Assembly (NCBI GenBank): GCA_946480475.1
Contig: CAMLJM010000003.1
Coordinates: forward strand, 73,450 to 137,449
Source: an uncultured Alphaproteobacteria bacterium
GTDB lineage: Bacteria > Pseudomonadota > Alphaproteobacteria > Micavibrionales > Micavibrionaceae
DNA: 64,000 nucleotides
Direction: 5' to 3'
Below are positions 1-9,358 of this stretch, one piece after another. Under the pieces are notes generated by a model that did no database searches, was not told the origin of the DNA, and was given only the letters and a program-made list of their open reading frames with translations. The position numbers were made by a program, and so were the translations under genes. Position 1 is the stretch's first letter, and each line of letters starts with the position of its first letter.

Positions 1-1500
1 ACACCGAAAATCACGCCGCCCGATCTCAAGATCAACAACCAGGCTGATTTCCAAAACGCTGTTGTTAAAGAAGACGGCACCGTTGATATCAACGTGAAAG
101 CGAACCTGGCTCCGGATGCGATCCCAGGTGAATACCTGACCGTGACCATCACGGGCGTACCTTCGACATGGCAACTGACATACGGTGCAGGCACATTTGA
201 TGCTGCCACAGGCGCTTGGACCATCACGCTGCCAGCCAACACAAACCTGGATACAACATTGACATTCCGCCCACCGGCGCAATCAGACGTTGACCTGTCC
301 GGCTTGAACGGCACAGCTGTGGCGACACAGCCTTCCACTGGTCTCACCGCTTCTGACGCTGATGGCTTTGGCATCGTTGTTGATGCTGTGGCTGATCGCC
401 CGAATATCGATGCCCTGAACAACTCTGGCGTGAAAAACACGGCTCTGGCTGTGAACATCACAGGCAGTCTGGGTGCTGATACAGACGGTTCTGAAACCAT
501 TACACATTATACTGTGACCGGCCTGCCGACAGGTTTCACATTCAATCAGGGTACTTATAACTCTGTGACGAATACATGGACCTTTACACCGGCACAAATC
601 GTCGGCCTGACGGTTACACCACCGCTGAACTATCACGGTACCGTCAATCTGGTGGCGACTGTTCATAACGCTGAAACGACAATCAGCGGTTCTGAGCCTG
701 ATACAACAGACAATACCAACAGCAATTCCGATCCATTCACGCTGACATGGACACCGAAAATCACGCCGCCTGATCTCAAGATCAACAACCAGGCTGATTT
801 CGTGAACGGTCAGGTGAAGGAAGATGGTTCTGTAACCATCCCGGTACGCGCTGATCTGGCTGCTGATGCGGTTCCTGGTGAATACCTGACCGTGACCATC
901 ACAGGCATTCCATCTACATGGGGCTTCAGTGCGCCTGTAGGTACATATAATGCTGCGACAGGTACATGGACAGTGACGCTGCCAGCCAATACAAACCTGA
1001 ACACAGCAATTACATTTACACCGCCTGCAAACTCTGACATTGATCTGTCAGGTTTGAACGGCACAGCTGTGGCGACACAACCTTCATCCGGTCTGACAGC
1101 TTCTGACAGTGATGCCTTCGGTATCATTGTTGACGCCGTAGCAGATCGCCCAACCATTTCGGCTTCCGCACCGACGCTGGAAGAAGGTCGTAATATTCCT
1201 GTAACCATCAACGCGGCCCTGACCGATACGGATGGTTCTGAAGTGATTACCGGTTACAGCATCACAGGTGTTCCTGCTGGTTACAGCTTCAACCAAGGTA
1301 CATACAACTCTGCGACAGGTACATGGACATTCACGCCGGCACAAATTGTCGGCCTGCAACTGGTTCCTCCGGCTGCGGGTGGTGGTGCGAACTTCACCCT
1401 GAAAGTGACTGTACACAATACAGAGAACCCCGTGAGCGATGGCGAGTTCGATACAACCGACAACAACAATTCGGCGACAACCGATCTGAACATCAAGATC
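1..1500 (+). repeat. Two tandem ~750-bp coding repeats
   Basis: The string ACACCGAAAATCACGCCGCC occurs at base 1 and again at base 751, giving an exact 750-bp period. The second copy runs to about base 1500, where KITP recurs after 246 codons. Protein copies share long identical blocks such as GEYLTVTITG, LSGLNGTAVATQPS and VDAVADRP. More copies probably lie upstream of the window. DNA similarity is high enough to permit unequal crossing-over. Confidence 0.9.
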
Positions 1501-4500
1501 ACGCCTGATACGACACCGATCCTGGTACAACCTGAGAAAGTCACAGTTGATGAGACCAACCTGGCGGCTACGGGCTCAACCAGCGTATCTGACCGTGTTG
1601 AAGCAGACTTCAAAGCCGACGCACCGGGCACATTCTCTGCGAACGGTGGCTTCTTTGCGGGTATCCCGCTGACATCAAACGGGGTGCCTGTTGTGGTGAC
1701 ACAAGTGGGTGGTGTTTATACAGGTACAGCCGGCGGCGAAACCGTGTTCACCCTGACACTGCAATCAAACGGTAACTATACATTCAATCTCACAGGTACT
1801 CTGGATCACCCGGATACCGGCAACCATAACGACAGCATTGCTCTGCAGTTTGGCGTACGTGCTACAGACAGCGATGGCGACAGCGTGGATGGCGTTATCA
1901 CCGTGAATGTTCTGGATGACGGCGTGAACTGCCAAGACGACTTCGCGCAGGTTCCGACATCTGTTGGCCATGTCGATGGTAACGTTCTCACTAATGACTA
2001 CCGTGGCCAGGACCTGCCAAGCACAGTAACGAAGGTTCAGTTCGGCACAACATCTGTTGATGTTCCGGCAACCGGTACAGCCACAATCGTGGGTCAGTAC
2101 GGTACGCTGAAGGTGGCGGCTGATGGTTCTTACACCTACACATTGAACGGCAGCACGTCCGGTATTGGCCAGCATGAGAAGGAATTTACAACAACCAATA
2201 CTTACCCTGCGCAAACCGAAGGTCAGGCCCTGAGTCCGACCGGTAACTTCTATGGTCTGACAGCGGGCGACCTCACAGTGTCTGATCCGACAGTGGGCAC
2301 CATCACCTTCCGTTCCGAAGGGGCCGGTTATAACAATACCATCGGTATGTTCACATACGGTCCGGATGGCACGATCACGACATCCGATGTTCTGGTGGCG
2401 AACGGCAATACAGCGCCTTTCGGCACAAGCTTCAGCTTTAATGCCGATGCGGGCCAGACTGTGGGCTTCTTCCTGATTGCTGACGGCTATGACACCAACG
2501 CGGGCGTTGATTTGTCTGCAGGTTCTGTGGCACTGATCTACAAGTACGGCACACCTGATGCGCGCGCCGCCAAGATTACCGATGCGGGTGCTGACGTTGT
2601 GATGGTTCATACCAGCACAACCGGTGTAAAAACCGTCCTGAACGAGCCGATTTACTTCTCCTCCGAGAAGGGCGGCAGCACATCCCTGAACGAAGATGGC
2701 AGCGTACGCGTTGTTTCCGGTCTTGCGGATGGTTCAGATGATACCGTTCTGCGTATCGGTTTCGAAGACCTGCCAGGTCTTGGTGACAGGGACTATAACG
2801 ACATCGTGTTTGATGTAACGCTGACGGAAGATTGCGGCTGCGGTGAAGACGAATTCACCTACACGCTGACAGACGCTGATGGCGACACGGACACAGCTGT
2901 CCTGACAGTTGAGTGCCTGGATGATGACACAACACCGATCGTGGTAAAACCTGCTGACAAGGTGGTCGATGAGACAAACCTTGCCTCTGGCGCGGTCAGC
3001 ACATCCGGCCAACTGCAGGCTGATTTCCAGGCTGATGGCCCGGGTACGTTCGGTAACACTGGTACATTCACAAGCAGCGTGCCGCTGACTTCAAACGGTG
3101 TTGCTGTCGTGGTAACGCTGGTGGGTGGAGTTTATGTCGGGAAGGCTGGTGCAACTACCGTCTTCACACTGACAACGCAGCCAAATGGTCAATACCAGTT
3201 CAACTTGCTGGATACACTTGATCACCCGGTTAAGACAGATCACAATGACAACATTGCTCTGAACTTCGGCGTAAAAGCGACAGATGCTGATGGTGATATC
3301 GACACAACAGTCCTGACCATCAACGTCAAGGATGATGGTGTGGATGCTGTGGCTGATACAGGTACCTTCGATGGCGGCCTGATTGGTTACACTACAGCCG
3401 GTAACGTCCTGACTAATGATTATAAAGGCCAGGATCTGCCAAGCAAGGTAACGCAAGTACAATTCGGTACAACAACCGTAAACGTACCGGCAGCCGGTGA
3501 AGCGACTGTTACTGGTCAATGGGGCACACTGAAGATCAAGGCTGATGGTTCGTATACATATACAACCACCAAGCTGAACGGTACGCAGGATGCCTTCACC
3601 TATACGCTGACAGACGCCGATGGCGACAGCGACAAGGCGACACTGACGCTGAACGGTATTGCACCGACACTGATCGTGGGTAAGAACGTCAATGACGTGA
3701 CAGGTTCGACAACGGATTGGCAAGTTGGTGGCGGTAAAGGCCAGATCAATGGCGGTGGCGCTAGCGACATCCTGATCGGTGACGTCGGCGGTTCCCGTAT
3801 GGAAGCACAACATCAGGATTATAACATTGTTATGATGCTCGATGTGTCCGGTTCCATGGGTTCCAAGGATGATCCGAATTCACGTATTTCCCTGCTGACA
3901 GATGCTGTGGAAAACCTGATCAAGCAATTCAATGCTTATGATGGTGGTGAGATCCGCGTGAAGTTCATTGCCTTTGCTACCGGCGGCGTCAGCAGCATGA
4001 TATTCACGGCAACGGATGATATCTCAGCGGCGATTGCTTACTTGAGCAACCTGACCGGTGAAGGCTTCACCAACTATGAAGCGCCAATGATGCATGCTGT
4101 CAGCTGGCTGAGCCAGACGGGCACAGGTTCCAGCAACCCGATCCCGGGCGCTGAGAACATCAGCTATTTCATCAGTGATGGCGAACCAAACCGTTACGTG
4201 AACAGCAACGGTCAGAACGCAGAAGGCACGGCGTCACAAGTGATGGCACAGCTGAATGGTTCCGATGGATCCAATGAAATCGCTCAGTTGAAAGCGCTGT
4301 CCGAAGTGATTGGTGTTGGTATCAACATCGGTACTTCGATCAGCAACATCAACCAGATCGATAGCGATGGTAAATCGCTGAATATTGATGATCCACGCGA
4401 CCTGAATGCAGCGCTCGCGGATACAAACCCGCTGTTCTACATGAACGATGTTGGTAACGACGTGCTGACAGGTGGCGATGGCCAAGACATCATCTTCGGT

Positions 4501-5094
4501 GACTCGGTCAACACAGATGCGTTGGCGCGTGCCCATGGTCTGGACCTGCCTTCAGGTTCTGGCTGGTCGGTGTTTACGGCACTGGGTTGGAGCCAGGCGC
4601 AGATCGTTGATTACATCAAAACCAATGCTGTGGCCCTGTCTGCCGAATCAGTCGGTTTCAGCGGTCCTCGTGCTGGTGGTCATGACACCATCCGTGGCGG
4701 CGCCGGTGACGACCTGATCTTCGGTCAGGAAGGCAACGACAAGATCACAGGTGGTTCCGGTAACGATACGCTGTATGGCGGTTCTGGTGCTGATGACTTC
4801 ATCTTCGAAGCCACAACAGCTCTGAACGGTGTGGATACGATTAGGGATTTCAGCATCGCCCAGGGTGATGCGCTTGATCTGTCTTCCATGCTGACCGCGT
4901 TTGATCCGCTTCAGGACAGCATTAACGACTTCGTATTTGCGACCACAGTTGGCGGCGATACAGTGGTTAAGGTTGATGTGACCGGTTCCGGTAACTTCGC
5001 GGGCGCTCAAACTGTGGCGATCCTGCAGGGCGTTACCGGTGTAACCAATGTTGAAGACCTGCTGAGCAACAATAGCGGTGGTCATGTAGCCTAA
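1..5094 (+). CDS. Giant type I-secreted RTX adhesin, 5' end outside window
   Basis: The reading frame is open from base 1, so the gene is cut by the window edge; at least 1,697 residues are visible. In order: two tandem ~250-residue repeats (nt 1-1500); two T1SS-143-type repeats starting DTTPI (nt ~1507 and ~2926), each followed by a VCBS-like domain containing NVLTNDY; a DUF4114 domain with GFEDLPGLGDRDYND (nt ~2150-2840) lodged inside the first VCBS domain; a von Willebrand A domain (nt ~3820-4430) with MIDAS residues DVSGS and ISDGE; then glycine/aspartate RTX nonapeptides (nt ~4460-4500, 4680-4790) and a C-terminal type I secretion target region. The family is exported in one step by ABC–HlyD–TolC machines, encoded immediately downstream, and mediates adhesion or biofilm formation. 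Calcium should bind the RTX repeats. The N-terminal retention or signal region cannot be seen. Family assignment is firm; the ligand is unknown. Confidence 0.93.
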   Translation, partial: TPKITPPDLKINNQADFQNAVVKEDGTVDINVKANLAPDAIPGEYLTVTITGVPSTWQLTYGAGTFDAATGAWTITLPANTNLDTTLTFRPPAQSDVDLSGLNGTAVATQPSTGLTASDADGFGIVVDAVADRPNIDALNNSGVKNTALAVNITGSLGADTDGSETITHYTVTGLPTGFTFNQGTYNSVTNTWTFTPAQIVGLTVTPPLNYHGTVNLVATVHNAETTISGSEPDTTDNTNSNSDPFTLTWTPKITPPDLKINNQADFVNGQVKEDGSVTIPVRADLAADAVPGEYLTVTITGIPSTWGFSAPVGTYNAATGTWTVTLPANTNLNTAITFTPPANSDIDLSGLNGTAVATQPSSGLTASDSDAFGIIVDAVADRPTISASAPTLEEGRNIPVTINAALTDTDGSEVITGYSITGVPAGYSFNQGTYNSATGTWTFTPAQIVGLQLVPPAAGGGANFTLKVTVHNTENPVSDGEFDTTDNNNSATTDLNIKITPDTTPILVQPEKVTVDETNLAATGSTSVSDRVEADFKADAPGTFSANGGFFAGIPLTSNGVPVVVTQVGGVYTGTAGGETVFTLTLQSNGNYTFNLTGTLDHPDTGNHNDSIALQFGVRATDSDGDSVDGVITVNVLDDGVNCQDDFAQVPTSVGHVDGNVLTNDYRGQDLPSTVTKVQFGTTSVDVPATGTATIVGQYGTLKVAADGSYTYTLNGSTSGIGQHEKEFTTTNTYPAQTEGQALSPTGNFYGLTAGDLTVSDPTVGTITFRSEGAGYNNTIGMFTYGPDGTITTSDVLVANGNTAPFGTSFSFNADAGQTVGFFLIADGYDTNAGVDLSAGSVALIYKYGTPDARAAKITDAGADVVMVHTSTTGVKTVLNEPIYFSSEKGGSTSLNEDGSVRVVSGLADGSDDTVLRIGFEDLPGLGDRDYNDIVFDVTLTEDCGCGEDEFTYTLTDADGDTDTAVLTVECLDDDTTPIVVKPADKVVDETNLASGAVSTSGQLQADFQADGPGTFGNTGTFTSSVPLTSNGVAVVVTLVGGVYVGKAGATTVFTLTTQPNGQYQFNLLDTLDHPVKTDHNDNIALNFGVKATDADGDIDTTVLTINVKDDGVDAVADTGTFDGGLIGYTTAGNVLTNDYKGQDLPSKVTQVQFGTTTVNVPAAGEATVTGQWGTLKIKADGSYTYTTTKLNGTQDAFTYTLTDADGDSDKATLTLNGIAPTLIVGKNVNDVTGSTTDWQVGGGKGQINGGGASDILIGDVGGSRMEAQHQDYNIVMMLDVSGSMGSKDDPNSRISLLTDAVENLIKQFNAYDGGEIRVKFIAFATGGVSSMIFTATDDISAAIAYLSNLTGEGFTNYEAPMMHAVSWLSQTGTGSSNPIPGAENISYFISDGEPNRYVNSNGQNAEGTASQVMAQLNGSDGSNEIAQLKALSEVIGVGINIGTSISNINQIDSDGKSLNIDDPRDLNAALADTNPLFYMNDVGNDVLTGGDGQDIIFGDSVNTDALARAHGLDLPSGSGWSVFTALGWSQAQIVDYIKTNAVALSAESVGFSGPRAGGHDTIRGGAGDDLIFGQEGNDKITGGSGNDTLYGGSGADDFIFEATTALNGVDTIRDFSIAQGDALDLSSMLTAFDPLQDSINDFVFATTVGGDTVVKVDVTGSGNFAGAQTVAILQGVTGVTNVEDLLSNNSGGHVA

Positions 5095-5141
5095 AGATAT
5101 AAAGTTTCTAATCCATCCCTTAGGGGCGGATTAAAAGAAAG

Positions 5142-5177
5142 CCGGGTGGTCTGACCAAAGCAGATCACCCGGTTTTT
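5142..5177 (+). terminator. Rho-independent terminator of the adhesin gene
   Basis: CCGGGTGGTCTG (5142-5153) pairs with CAGATCACCCGG (5161-5172) with one G·U, around a 7-nt loop, followed by TTTTT. It separates the adhesin transcript from tolC. Confidence 0.88.
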
Positions 5178-5448
5178 CTATGATCTAGAACTAGATGATC
5201 ATTATTTTCATAATATTGTAACGAAAATGTAATATGATTTTTCTTGCGTCTGAACCGGTTCCTCTTTAAGGAAAAGCCCACTTAAGCTCTTGATAGGACA
5301 TAATCTTAGAGGTTGCTTTTGCAACCTGGACACGTCATAAATAGAGGGCTTTTTTGAGGGGGTTAATTGTTGCCAACTATTCAGTTCTGCATCTAGTTCC
5401 CTGTAAATATAATTTCTGTCGCATTCAAAGACTAAGAAGGTGCAATTC
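5178..5448. other. Intergenic leader before tolC
   Basis: The 354 bp between the adhesin stop and tolC hold the terminator above and no credible gene. The remainder is AT-rich. It contains a perfect hairpin, AGGTTGC (5310-5316), TTTT loop, GCAACCT (5321-5327), and a small dyad ATCTAG-AA-CTAGAT (5183-5196). A TATAAT-like element lies near 5408-5413 without a convincing -35 box. This space probably carries the tolC promoter. Confidence 0.5.
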
Positions 5449-6867
5449 ATGAGAACATCTACACTCCGTAAGCTGAGCCTGAGCGTTTCTTGCGCAGCGC
5501 TGCTGACACTGTCAACAGGGGCAATGGCGCAAGACATGGCGCCGATGCCCGGTGAAATGCCTGTAGTTACAACATCTTCCGCTGTGGCGCCGACAGCCAA
5601 TCCGCGTCAGATGGATCTGCGCTCCGCCGTTGCTATTGGTATCTCGACAAATCCTGAAACAGGTGTTGTTCAAAACAACCGTCGCGCGACTGATGAAGAA
5701 CTGCAACAGGCTAAAGGCCTTTACCTGCCGTCCGTTGATGTTCGTGCTGATACAGGTTACGAGCACAGTGATGATCCAGGAACACGTGCGGGCACGGGTG
5801 ATGACGAAGAAAACATGTGGCGCTATGATGCGGGCATCACTCTGACGCAAATGCTGTTCGATGGTTTTGAAACCAAGTATGAAAACCAGCGTCAGAAAGC
5901 ACGCGTTTTATCTGCCTCCCATCGTGTAGGCGAATCTGCGGAACTAACAGGTCTTGCGATCGTTGAAGCTTATTTGAACGTTATGCGCCAACGTGAACAA
6001 CTGAAAATTGCCCGCGATAATGTGGCCGCGCATATTACTTTGCTGGATCAAATCTCTGACAGCGCTCAGGCTGGCCGTACAACCGATGCTGACGTTCAGC
6101 AGGGTAACGCACGTCTGGCGGCAGCACGCGCGCTCGAAGCCAGCGTTCGTGAAGCACTGCGCACAGCAGAAGCGACATACATCCGCGAAGTGGGTGATCC
6201 GCCACAAGATCTTGTGATGCCGATGGTGCCTGTTGATGCCCTGTCTCAGGATGTTGAGCGTGAAGTGAAACTTGCTCTGCACCAAAGCCCGACGATTGCT
6301 ATTTTCGAAGCCGACATCGATGTAGCACACGCGGAATTCGAAGGTTCAAAATCCACCATGTATCCGCAGGTGGATCTGCAGCTCAATGCCCGTACGGGTA
6401 ACGATCTGAACGGTGTTGATGGTCGCGACACCAGTGCTTCGGCTCTGGCAGTTCTGAACTGGAACCTGTATCGCGGTGGTATTGATACCGCCCGTGTGAA
6501 GGAACACATCAACCGTGAAGCACAGGCAAAAGAAGCGCGCGCTGATGCCGCCCGTCAGGTTGAAAACGATGTACGCACCACCTGGGCCAGCATGGTTTCC
6601 GCCGGTGAACGCGCACGTCAGTTCACATCACAAGTGGCTGCTAACTCTGAAGTCGTAAAATCATACAAAGACCAGTTCGACCTGAACCGTCGTACACTGC
6701 TTGATGTTCTCGACTCACAGAACGAATTGTTCGTCTCCCGCAGCAACCTTGTGAATGCTGAATTCCTGGAAATGTTTGCTGTTTATCGTTTGCTGGCTTT
6801 GAAAGGCAATCTGCTGAGCAGCCTCGACGTGCCTAAGCCACGCGAATCAGATCCAGCGAAAATGTAA
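5449..6867 (+). CDS. TolC-family outer-membrane channel of the type I system
   Basis: Outer-membrane efflux protein forming the exit duct of the adjacent exporter. The N-terminus is a classic signal peptide (MRTSTLRKLSLSVSCAALL…) with likely cleavage after AMA. The rest has two long coiled-coil halves typical of the TolC fold, e.g. residues around 135-215 and 320-400, with the characteristic late motif LNWNLYRGG and a terminal QNELFVSRSNLVNAEF helix. I chose ATG 5449 rather than the in-frame GTG 5440 because the Shine-Dalgarno AAGAAGG (5434-5440) sits 8 nt before the ATG and overlaps the GTG. About 472 residues, normal for type I TolC proteins of the LapE/AggA class. It is followed by a terminator-like hairpin and then by the ABC and adaptor genes. 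Confidence 0.92.
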   Translation: MRTSTLRKLSLSVSCAALLTLSTGAMAQDMAPMPGEMPVVTTSSAVAPTANPRQMDLRSAVAIGISTNPETGVVQNNRRATDEELQQAKGLYLPSVDVRADTGYEHSDDPGTRAGTGDDEENMWRYDAGITLTQMLFDGFETKYENQRQKARVLSASHRVGESAELTGLAIVEAYLNVMRQREQLKIARDNVAAHITLLDQISDSAQAGRTTDADVQQGNARLAAARALEASVREALRTAEATYIREVGDPPQDLVMPMVPVDALSQDVEREVKLALHQSPTIAIFEADIDVAHAEFEGSKSTMYPQVDLQLNARTGNDLNGVDGRDTSASALAVLNWNLYRGGIDTARVKEHINREAQAKEARADAARQVENDVRTTWASMVSAGERARQFTSQVAANSEVVKSYKDQFDLNRRTLLDVLDSQNELFVSRSNLVNAEFLEMFAVYRLLALKGNLLSSLDVPKPRESDPAKM

Positions 6868-6890
6868 TTTGTAGCTTTATCGCTATTCAA

Positions 6891-6923
6891 AACCCCCAGC
6901 GGACAAGCTCGGGGGTTTTGTTT
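6891..6923 (+). terminator. Terminator-like hairpin after tolC
   Basis: AACCCCC (6891-6897) pairs with GGGGGTT (6911-6917), with an AGC/GCT pairing inside, and is followed by TTGTTT. It may terminate or attenuate transcription between tolC and the ABC gene. Confidence 0.6.
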
Positions 6924-7030
6924 GTACATATGAAAAATAACTATGTGTTAGGATATGCGGCGTATGCTGTTTCTGATAGAATAATTTTGTTCTTTATCAA
7001 GGACTTTTCCCGCCGTACAGGATCTCCGTC

Positions 7031-9346
7031 GTGACTGCATCAAAACCTGACCAAGTTTCCGTTCCTCCCGCTGCCGCTCAAGCTGAGGCATCTGCCGCTG
7101 CTAAGCCAGGATCTGCAGATACGGGTTCGCCCACATGGCCGCTGGAGGCGGATCGCACGGCGATCCATCAACCTCAGATCGAATGTTTGCGGCTTCTCGC
7201 TGGTCATTATGGCCGTCGCACCAGTACGCAGGCGCTGATCGCTGGCCTGCCGCTTGGTAAAGCGGGCGTGACGCCGCAATTATTTTCCCGCGCTGCCGAG
7301 CGCACAGATTTGCAGGCGCGCCTTGTTGAACGTACGCTCGAAGCGCTTTCGATTGCGCCCACCTTGCCCTGCGTGCTGGTATTGGCGGGGAATCAGGCTT
7401 GTATTCTGTGGGATGTAAAATGGCCCGAGAAGCATCCGCCTAAAAAAGATCCCGGTGAGAAAGCTTCTGCACATCCGGAGACCAGTTTTATTGTCGAATT
7501 TCCTGAAACAGAAGGTCAACGCCAGACACTGGCCCTGGGCCAGCTAAATGCGCTCTATAGCGGCTATGCCTATTTCCTGGCGCCTGTTGCCCGTGCTGAT
7601 GACAGGGTGGGGCCTGCTGAAATTGACACGGCGCGCGACTGGTTCTGGGGTACGCTCAAGAAAAGCAAACGAATTTATCAGGAAGTTATTCTTGCTGCGA
7701 TTATGATCAACGTGTTTGCGCTGGTAAGCCCGCTCTATGTGATGAACGTTTATGATCGTGTCGTGCCGAACAGCGCCTGGGCCACTTTATGGGTGCTTTC
7801 AGCCGGTATTATCATTGTTTATATGTTTGATTTCCTGATCAAGGGGTTGCGCGCGCATTTCCTCGATGTTGCTGGCCGTAAGGCTGACATAAAAATTTCG
7901 GCGCAGCTTTTTGAGCAGATGCTGGGAATGACCATGACGGCGCGCCCCGCCAGTGCGGGCGTATTAGCCAGCAATATGCGTGAATTCGAAGGCCTGCGCG
8001 ATTTTTTTACATCCGCTACCATGGTGGCAATGATCGACTTGCCATTCACGCTTCTTTTCATTGTGATCGTGGCTGTCATTGGTGGGCCGATTGCCCTTAT
8101 TCCTCTTGTGGCAGTACCGATTGTCATTCTGATGGGTTATGTGCTGCAGCGTCCGTTACAAAAGATCACGCGCGAATCTCTAAACGAGAGCGCTCTTAAG
8201 AACGCCCTGTTGTTTGAAACTATATCCGGTCTTGAAACCATCAAGGTGCAGGCCGCGGAAGGTAACGTTCAACGTCGCTGGGAAGAACTTACCATTAAAT
8301 CATCGGGTACGGCTGTTAAGATGCGTCGCCTGTCCGCGTTTGCTCTCAATATGTCTGGTTTTATCCAGCAGATTGTGAGCGTCCTTGTTGTGATTCTAGG
8401 CGTGTGGCTGATTACAGAAGGCCACATCTCTATGGGAGCCCTAATCGCCTGCGTCATGCTGACGGGTCGCGCGATGGCGCCACTGACACAAGTGGCTGGC
8501 CTGCTTACGCGCATGAATCAATCACGCGAAGCCCTGCGCCAGCTGGATGAGATGATGAAGAAGCCTGTCGAACGTCCGGCGGGCAAGCATTTCATCCCAA
8601 TGCCCGCGCTTGATGGCCGTGTCGATTTCCGTGATGTCATCTTTCACTATCCGGGGCAAAGTGTTCCTGCACTCAAGAATATCAGCTTCTCAGTGGCTCG
8701 CGGCGAACGTGTCGGCATTATCGGTGCCGTGGGCTCGGGGAAAACCACACTTGAAAGGTTGTTGCTTAACCTCTACCAGCCAGAAAGCGGTTCAGTGCAG
8801 ATTGATGGTGCTGATGTACGCCAGATTGATCCAGGTGATTTGCGCCGTTCTGTCGGTGCGGTCCAGCAAAGTCCGAACCTGTTCTACGGCACGGTGCGTG
8901 AAAACATTACGATGGGTCATGAAATGGCGCCGGAACGGGCTGTATTGCGCGCAGCTGAGTTGTCGGGCGTAATGGAATTCCTTCGTGATTCACAACATGG
9001 TCTTGATACACAGGTGGGTGAACGTGGGGAGGCGCTTTCCGGTGGCCAACGTCAGGCCGTCGCGATTGCGCGCGCATTGCTTTATGATCCTCCCATCCTG
9101 ATCATGGATGAACCTACAGCTTCGATGGACCCAGCCTCTGAAAACAGACTGCTTAAACGTCTGTCACAGATATGCATCAACAAGACGACGATACTGATTA
9201 CGCACAAAGGATCAATGCTGGGTCTGGTTGATAAACTGATCCTTATGGATCGTGGCAAGCTGGTTGATTACGGCCCTAAGGAAGAAATCATACGTAAGCT
9301 TCAGGCGCGCCAGTACGGCACCACAGCCGAACAGACAGATATTTAA
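7031..9346 (+). CDS. Type I secretion ABC transporter/permease (LapB/LssB-like)
   Basis: Inner-membrane ATPase that drives export of the adhesin. It has an N-terminal C39-peptidase-like domain (residues ~45-130) without the catalytic cysteine motif, so it is a docking rather than cleaving domain. A six-helix ABC exporter membrane domain (~210-480) follows, then the nucleotide-binding domain: Walker A GAVGSGKT (565-572), signature LSGGQRQ (669-675), Walker B ILIMDEPT (689-696) and H-loop His725. Its 771 residues are slightly longer than the usual ~710-730 because of an alanine/proline-rich N-terminal ~40 residues. The start is GTG at 7031 with a weak AGGAT upstream. Twelve bases separate it from the adaptor gene, so the two form an operon. 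Confidence 0.93.
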   Translation: MTASKPDQVSVPPAAAQAEASAAAKPGSADTGSPTWPLEADRTAIHQPQIECLRLLAGHYGRRTSTQALIAGLPLGKAGVTPQLFSRAAERTDLQARLVERTLEALSIAPTLPCVLVLAGNQACILWDVKWPEKHPPKKDPGEKASAHPETSFIVEFPETEGQRQTLALGQLNALYSGYAYFLAPVARADDRVGPAEIDTARDWFWGTLKKSKRIYQEVILAAIMINVFALVSPLYVMNVYDRVVPNSAWATLWVLSAGIIIVYMFDFLIKGLRAHFLDVAGRKADIKISAQLFEQMLGMTMTARPASAGVLASNMREFEGLRDFFTSATMVAMIDLPFTLLFIVIVAVIGGPIALIPLVAVPIVILMGYVLQRPLQKITRESLNESALKNALLFETISGLETIKVQAAEGNVQRRWEELTIKSSGTAVKMRRLSAFALNMSGFIQQIVSVLVVILGVWLITEGHISMGALIACVMLTGRAMAPLTQVAGLLTRMNQSREALRQLDEMMKKPVERPAGKHFIPMPALDGRVDFRDVIFHYPGQSVPALKNISFSVARGERVGIIGAVGSGKTTLERLLLNLYQPESGSVQIDGADVRQIDPGDLRRSVGAVQQSPNLFYGTVRENITMGHEMAPERAVLRAAELSGVMEFLRDSQHGLDTQVGERGEALSGGQRQAVAIARALLYDPPILIMDEPTASMDPASENRLLKRLSQICINKTTILITHKGSMLGLVDKLILMDRGKLVDYGPKEEIIRKLQARQYGTTAEQTDI

Positions 9347-9358
9347 GGGCTTAAGAAC

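Noticed and set aside
1765..2610. Long open frame on the minus strand inside the adhesin gene (281 codons), with others like it
   Set aside because: It lies wholly opposite a well-supported coding sequence, is rich in Cys/His/Arg without any domain, and arises from the codon usage of the Thr/Asp/Gly-rich adhesin.
3091..3813. Second long minus-strand frame (240 codons) in the adhesin
   Set aside because: Same reason: a shadow of the repetitive plus-strand gene, with no ribosome-binding site.
5440..5448. GTG 5440 as tolC start
   Set aside because: It overlaps the Shine-Dalgarno that serves ATG 5449, and the signal peptide begins cleanly at the ATG.
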